From CAJBLF01 sp041679065 (GTDB lineage: Bacteria; Patescibacteriota; Gracilibacteria; Absconditabacterales; Absconditicoccaceae), in contig JBBABI010000045.1 in assembly GCA_041679065.1 (NCBI GenBank), positions 1-8,710 on the forward strand: DNA of 8,710 nt, in the 5' to 3' direction. The translations under genes and the position numbers were made by a program. This document shows, piece after piece, positions 4,773 to 8,710 of this stretch. The stretch's first letter is position 1. Each line of letters starts with the position of its first letter. The notes below the pieces were generated by a model, which worked only from the letters and a program-made list of their open reading frames with translations, did not search any database and had not been told where the DNA came from.

Positions 4773-6507
4773 ATCTATCGAATAATTTATCCACACTCCC
4801 CTTCTCTATTTTCACAAAAAAACTCCTGCCATGCTGGCAGACAAACATCCCGGGAATAGCGGTGAAACCTTCCTGCACGAGATGCTGCATTTCCTGATAG
4901 GATAATTTATCTCCAGCTTTGATGGAGATCTTGCATGCTTTGCTGGCAAAAATCTTATCCAAGATATGATCGTAAGAAATAGTTGGCAAGTATAAGATAT
5001 GGTTGAATAATTCCTCTATGTCCACTCTATAGACCATAAAGATCTGTGGCACCGCGTAAATGATAATCTTATTTTCTGACAACAGCCCACAATCAAATCC
5101 TATGGCATTAAGCTGATCCACTTTCTCCTGGATATTGGGGATGCTATGCATCTCTACCGTCAATGGTTGCAATACGATCTCTGAAGTCAGTCCTGTCTTG
5201 TCTGAGATATTTTTTTTCATCTTTTCAAATGCGATTCTTTCGGCGAGGGCATGCTGATCAATATAATAGACAGCATCATCGGATTGGAGGATGATGTAAG
5301 AATCCCATACCTGCCCTACTATTTTATAGCTGCCGATTTCCTGATTCCGGAATTGCGGAGTCTCATCATGATCAAAATTGCGCGAAGTACTTACAATATT
5401 GCCGAAATCATTCGCCGTAAATAAATTGTTATTGGTTGTTGGTGTATTGGTATATTGGGAATCAGTGCGTCATGCATCTGAAATTTTTGCACTTGCAAAA
5501 GTTGATCAAGAAGCAATTTTATTTTCCCCCAATGTTTTCTGGACTGCATGGAAAATAATGTCATACATTTTTCCTGGATCGGCGAATTTCACTTCTATTT
5601 TTCTCGGATGAACATTGACGTCCACGGTGCCTGGCTTGCTCTCTATCATCAGGAATGCGAAGGGATATTCACCGGGAGCTATTTGTCTATGATAGGCATC
5701 CATCAGTGCTTTTCTGATTATTTTATCCTGAATGGGTCTGCTATTGACGTAGAGCCTCATGTGTTCTGCTGAACCGAAACGAAGCTGCGAATCAGAGATA
5801 ACTCCTGTCAGTGAAACATTCTCATCTTGATAGGTAATATCCTTAAAGTTTGCAGATCGGTCTTTTTTGAAAACGTCCTGGATTCTCGCAAGAATACCAT
5901 CTGTCGGAGGTAAATCAAAGACTATTTTTTCATTTTTTTTGAAGATGAAGTGTTTGTCGTAGTGATACAACGCCACGTCCACGAAATAGTTGTAACAGTA
6001 AAAAAATTCAGTCTGGGAAGATTTGAGAAACTTAAGTCTCGCAGGGACATTATAAAACAGATCCTCTACTGTCACGATAGTCCCATGATCAAATCCTACC
6101 GGCTGATGTCTGGTGATCAATTGCCCGTCTATCTTGGTTAATTTCGTCCCTATTTCGGCATAGGTAGTCTTGGAAATCACTGAGGTTTTGCTCACTTCAG
6201 CGATACTCGCCAATGCCTCCCCGCGAAAACCGTAACTCTGGAGATTATATAAATCCTGCTCGCCATTGATCTTGGAGGTAGCGTATCTTTCGAAAAGGAG
6301 ATCCATATCGGAAAGTTCTATCCCTGTCCCATTGTCCTGGACGCTGATCAGATTCTTTCCTCCATCATTTATCGTGATAATGAGCTCAGTCGCTCATGCG
6401 TCTAAACTATTTTCCAATAATTCTTTGAGCAAAGAAGCAGGTCTCTCGACGACTTCCCCTGCTTTGAGTCTATTGATCAGATATTCTGGTAATCTATGAA
6501 TCGACAT
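4771..6507 (-). CDS. mutL: DNA mismatch repair protein MutL with endonuclease domain
   Basis: The frame runs 578 codons from ATG 6507 to TAA 4773-4771, with UGA read as Gly at codons 38, 334 and 346. MutL couples mismatch recognition by MutS to strand incision. N-terminal GHKL ATPase: ENSLDAGAT (32-40, Gly38 is UGA), DNGTGI (58-63), GFRGEAL (93-99) and DLFYNVPARLKFLKS. The linker (about 330-395) is polar and rich in Thr, Asn and Ser. C-terminal domain: GQVWDSYIILQ, then DQHALAERIAFE (417-428), which fits DQHA(X)2E(X)4E of nicking MutL; ACK (524-526); and CQHGR (557-561), where CPHGR is usual. The metal-binding set for nicking is therefore present, as in bacteria lacking MutH. The start is MSIHRLPEYLINRLKAGEVV, where the family usually has '.I..L.......I.AGEVV'. 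mutS is not in the window. No Shine-Dalgarno is seen. Confidence 0.96.
5431..5461. repeat. Degenerate 7-8 bp array in the mutL linker
   Basis: TTGG recurs at 5432, 5439, 5447 and 5455 in units such as ATTGGTTG, TTGGTGTA and TTGGTATA. On the coding strand this gives the Thr/Asn-rich SQYTNTPTTNN stretch of the disordered linker, next to UGA-Gly codon 346. Confidence 0.5.
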
Positions 6508-6516
6508 GGAATAGAA

Positions 6517-6605
6517 TGAATAATTAAGAGTGAATAATGAATAATGTTGGTGTTTTTTATATGTAAACTCCATAATTATTCATTATTCATTATACATTAT
6601 TCATT
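6517..6605. repeat. Inverted heptamer arrays between mutL and the 6681 gene
   Basis: The left arm has TGAATAA at 6517, 6531 and 6538, with TTAAGAG between the first two. The right arm has ATTATTC at 6575, 6582 and 6596, with ATTATAC at 6589. ATTATTC is the reverse complement of a rotation of TGAATAA, so the arms form an inverted repeat around a 28-bp centre and could fold into a long AT-rich hairpin. A TATAAT on the minus strand (6594-6589) could act as a -10 for mutL, but no matching -35 is seen. Nothing else is supported in the 6508-6680 spacer. Confidence 0.7.
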
Positions 6606-6680
6606 TTTCTATGTTTTTCTCTTGAATTTTCAATGGAGAATAGCAAATATTATGAGTAGAATTTACCTCACAAGCATTTC

Positions 6681-7094
6681 ATGCAGAAGCTAATATATTA
6701 TCTTAGGAAATATCCCAATCGCATCAAATACTGACTCATACTTTTGGATATTTTTGCGATGATTATTGCTATCAAGGTCTATGTCAATTATCGCTCTATC
6801 GAAACAACCATTGAAAACACCACGATAGAAAGAGAAACTAAAATGGCTGAATTGGCTTTTTCGCAGAATTTTTTGGTGAATTACGAGAAATCCGACTATG
6901 CAAAATACTTCCTGCAGCATGAGAATAATATGCTTTCCAAAGGCGAATTTATCATCAAATTCGAAGAAAATACGAAAAAAACAGCAACGGGAAGTCTAGA
7001 AACAACGCAAGCACCTACTACGACGACTGATACATCGATCATCAGGACACCACAGGCGGGGTGGAAGAAATTTTTGAATGAGATAAATAAATAA
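6681..7094 (+). CDS. Small single-pass membrane protein of unknown function
   Basis: The frame is 137 codons from ATG 6681 to TAA, with UGA-Gly at codon 18. Reading UGA as stop would force a start at TTG 6744 and cut the membrane segment, so ATG 6681 is preferred. The first 16 residues are basic (MQKLIYYLRKYPNRIK). They are followed by a transmembrane helix at about 17-35 (YGLILLDIFAMIIAIKVYV, Gly is UGA). A helical stretch, IETTIENTTIERETKMAEL, comes next and may be a coiled coil. A Thr-rich linker (TTQAPTTTTDT) follows, and the short end is AGWKKFLNEINK. A cytoplasmic basic N-terminus and outside C-terminal part would be expected. The layout resembles small divisome or anchor proteins such as FtsL, but I see no family motif and would not name it. 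It may be cotranscribed with the FKBP gene 97 bp downstream. Confidence 0.72.
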
Positions 7095-7119
7095 AATCGG
7101 GAATTCGGAAATCGTTGAT

Positions 7120-7170
7120 TTGAAAATTAGAAAGTTTGAATCTTGCTTGAAAATTAGAAATTGAAAATTT
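7120..7170. repeat. Heptamer-based direct repeats before the FKBP gene
   Basis: TTGAAAATTAGAAA occurs at 7120-7133 and 7147-7160, then TTGAAAA again at 7161. The units are heptamers TTGAAAA and TTAGAAA. They fill most of the 97-bp spacer. No convincing promoter or terminator is visible in it. Confidence 0.65.
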
Positions 7171-7191
7171 TACTTCTTTATATCCATCATC

Positions 7192-7686
7192 ATGAGAAAA
7201 TTAGCTTATTGTTCATTTGCTTTATTCGCCAGTGCTCTGCTCTTAGCTGGCTGCGGAAAGAGCAATATCGTCAAGCTCGGCGATACTATCAGCATTGACT
7301 TCACATCAAGTTTTTCCGATGGAACTATTTTTGAAAGCGGTAGCATGAGTTTCACTGTCGGTTCAGGAGAATTCATCAAGGGAGTGGAAGATGGTGTGCT
7401 AGGCATGAAAGCAAAAGAAACGAAGAAGATGACAATCACGCCTGATATAGGATATGGAACACTTTATGATCAGAATAAAATCCAGAAAATATCTAAATTG
7501 ATATTCGATAAAACCGACATAAAGGCAGAATCGGGCGCAGAAGCAGATTTGTGAGATATCCATGGCATCATCAAATGAACAGAAACTGATAGTAGCGGTA
7601 ATCAATATGTCCTCTTTGATGTAAATCCAAGACAGACATGGGATACCTTGAGCTTTGAAGTTAATGTGCTGAGTATAACAAAATAA
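7192..7686 (+). CDS. FKBP/SlyD-like peptidyl-prolyl isomerase lipoprotein
   Basis: The frame is 164 codons with UGA-Gly at codons 121 and 129, ending at TAA 7684. The N-terminus is a clear lipoprotein signal: MRKLAYCSFALFASALLLAGC, lipobox LAGC with Cys21. The FKBP core follows: KLGDTISIDFTSSFSDGTIFES (about 28-49), FTVGSGEFIKGVEDGVLGMK (about 54-73) and a GYG flap. Family members catalyse cis-trans isomerisation of prolyl bonds and act as chaperones, here on the outside of the membrane. After GYG the sequence follows the SlyD layout with an inserted flap domain (DQNKIQKISKLIF through GNQYVLFDVN) and the closing strand TLSFEVNVLSI. Active-site Trp of human FKBP is Val here, as is common in SlyD types. 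Trp150 sits where NHPLAGKTL-type motifs have Gly. The last codon and stop run straight into a REP-like repeat. Confidence 0.9.
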
Positions 7687-7728
7687 TTGTCGTTCCGGTG
7701 TTATCTGCGAAGCATGCAACCGGAACCC
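7686..7728 (+). repeat. REP-like palindromic element, copy 2 (overlaps the FKBP stop)
   Basis: ATTGTCGTTCCGGTG through CCGGAACCC, a diverged copy of 3572-3609. Identity with copy 1 extends upstream through ATAATTGTCG, so the TAA stop of the FKBP gene (7684-7686) lies at the repeat border. Confidence 0.75.
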
Positions 7729-7752
7729 ACATAAGAAAAAATGAAACTATAT

Positions 7753-7790
7753 GGATTCCGGCCGCAAGTTTTTGACGCCGGAACGACAAT
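7753..7790 (-). repeat. REP-like palindromic element, copy 3 (inverted)
   Basis: The reverse complement begins ATTGTCGTTCCGGCGTC and ends GGCCGGAATCC, nearly identical to copy 1. With copy 2 it forms an inverted pair separated by 24 bp, the arrangement known for REP elements in BIME clusters. No T-run follows, so it is not a standard terminator. Confidence 0.8.
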
Positions 7791-7821
7791 AGTGAGCAAA
7801 ATTTAGCTAATAAGCAATCAT

Positions 7822-8710
7822 ATGCAATTATTTAAAAGGGTTCTTCTCTCGCTCTTTCCCGATGACATTGTAGCCCAATCCATCAATCCTGCCAGCATGT
7901 TTATTTCGTTCATCTCCACGAAAGAATTTTTTTCTGTCATCAATAGGAAAATAGTAGAAAATTATAAACTGAATCTTTTTGACGTGACGCTGGATCCTTT
8001 TGAGTTTAAACTCGGATTCGGTGAAAACACTCCTACCAAGCCTAAAGATATCGATCTGTATTATGGTTACTGCTCCACAGCGAATCTCAATGGCTACAGA
8101 TTTTTCTCTCCCTCCAATATCTCCAATAGTCTGAGTTTAGTGGCTGCTTTGTATGTCAAAGATATTTTTGGTAAGTATGAACCGGAATATTATCTGCATT
8201 TCCTCTATACTGTCTTCTTGCTAAGTTTCGTATTTCTCGCAAGGATAAAAATCTTTCCTTCACACAACAAGGAAACAAATTACAATCGATGCATAGATCT
8301 TTTTTTCTCCTTCTATGCCTTCGTTTTCCAGCAAACTGGGAAGACGTCAGATCCCAAAAAGATGCTGGAGATCAAAAAAGATATATTAAACAATACAGAA
8401 ATTTTCTTTCTCCTCTTCAGCGTCTATCAGAAATTAAATACCTTATTCGTACATCCCAAAGTGAGCAACAAAGATATCTATACCTGGTTATTTTATGATG
8501 AGATCAAATCAGATGAGCTCAAAAAACCGTTTACTGATTTCATAGAGCATCATCACCAATACGTCTCTGCAACCAATATCACTCCATTGGAAGCAAAAAT
8601 CCTTCAGCATATCCTGCCGGCAGATATTCTCCTCAGATATCTTTTTTTGGATGCGGATATGTTTCTGGTCACGGAAACTATCATCGCCAAAATCTATGAT
8701 AAAAAAATCC
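7822..8710 (+). CDS. Protein of unknown function, partial (C-terminus outside window)
   Basis: ATG 7822 opens a frame of 296 full codons that continues past the window, without any UGA. I do not recognise the family. The N-terminus MQLFKRVLLSLFPDDIVAQ is amphipathic, not a signal peptide. A motif-like stretch, KDIDLYYGYCSTANLNGYRF, occurs near residues 75-94. A hydrophobic segment at about 123-140 (YYLHFLYTVFLLSFVFLA) could cross the membrane. Two further aromatic stretches (DLFFSFYAFVFQQ and EIFFLLFSVYQKL) look like buried helices. The remainder is helical and charged. The start is preceded by GCAATCAT, similar to the AATCAT before the 1882 gene, without Shine-Dalgarno. The inverted REP pair lies just upstream, and no promoter is evident, so transcription may continue from the FKBP gene. 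Confidence 0.75.
   Translation, partial: MQLFKRVLLSLFPDDIVAQSINPASMFISFISTKEFFSVINRKIVENYKLNLFDVTLDPFEFKLGFGENTPTKPKDIDLYYGYCSTANLNGYRFFSPSNISNSLSLVAALYVKDIFGKYEPEYYLHFLYTVFLLSFVFLARIKIFPSHNKETNYNRCIDLFFSFYAFVFQQTGKTSDPKKMLEIKKDILNNTEIFFLLFSVYQKLNTLFVHPKVSNKDIYTWLFYDEIKSDELKKPFTDFIEHHHQYVSATNITPLEAKILQHILPADILLRYLFLDADMFLVTETIIAKIYDKKI

Noticed and set aside
6589..6633. Promoter for mutL with TATAAT (6594-6589, minus strand)
   Set aside because: The nearest -35-like TTGAAA is about 33 nt away, too far; TATAAT lies within the heptamer array and could be chance.
6744..6746. TTG start for the small membrane protein
   Set aside because: It exists only if UGA 6732 is a stop; ATG 6681 restores the basic N-terminus and full membrane helix.
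760..7578. UGA as Trp (mycoplasma-type code) or selenocysteine
   Set aside because: UGA aligns with Gly in HemW, NusA and MutL motifs; Trp is written UGG; such dense and scattered UGA does not fit selenocysteine.
7399..7719. Minus-strand ORF across the FKBP gene and REP copy 2
   Set aside because: It overlaps the clear FKBP frame and a repeat; no motif and no start signal.

Overview
The window most likely comes from a Candidate Phyla Radiation bacterium that reads UGA as glycine (genetic code 25: Absconditabacteria/SR1 or Gracilibacteria/BD1-5). Read with the standard code, hemW, nusA, mutL and an FKBP-type isomerase gene each break into pieces. Read with UGA as Gly, each becomes one continuous gene, and several UGAs fall on glycines that are conserved in the family: two of the three in the HemW GGGTPS motif, the last Gly of the NusA KH1 GxRG loop, and the Gly of the MutL DAGA motif. 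UGG is still used for Trp and TAA ends every gene whose end is visible. The low GC content and the many small spacer repeats fit this assignment. The sequence does not decide between the two phyla.

Layout, left to right. (1) 1-432, minus strand: the N-terminal part of a protein resembling the nucleoside 2-deoxyribosyltransferase superfamily; it runs off the left edge. (2) 580-1827: hemW, a radical-SAM heme-chaperone homologue, unusually rich in UGA (17 of 29 Gly codons), with no ATG start and with heptamer repeat arrays inside it. (3) 1882-2316: a small exported protein with its own promoter and terminator. (4) 2334-2448: a nested palindromic repeat. (5) 2538-3569: a short NusA, followed by a REP-like repeat and a terminator. 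(6) 3653-4772: an independent unit made of a promoter, a leader with two matching hairpins, the window's only strong Shine-Dalgarno, a 319-codon orphan gene and a terminator. (7) 6507-4771, minus strand: mutL with the endonuclease motifs. (8) 6681-7686: a small one-pass membrane protein followed by an FKBP/SlyD-like lipoprotein. (9) 7686-7790: two REP-like elements in opposite orientation. (10) 7822-8710: an unknown protein running off the right edge.

The genes are mostly separate housekeeping units (transcription elongation, mismatch repair, protein folding, heme handling), not one pathway. Three promoters share the form TTGACT-N16-TATARR, and three intrinsic terminators are clear. The most unusual structure is a set of 7-8 bp repeat arrays, many built on a GAATNNN heptamer, found both between genes and in frame inside hemW and the mutL linker. 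The second is the duplicated GGGAT-loop hairpin in front of the orphan gene, whose two stems differ by compensatory changes. No spacer exceeds 300 bases, and I saw no tRNA, rRNA, CRISPR array or transposase gene.
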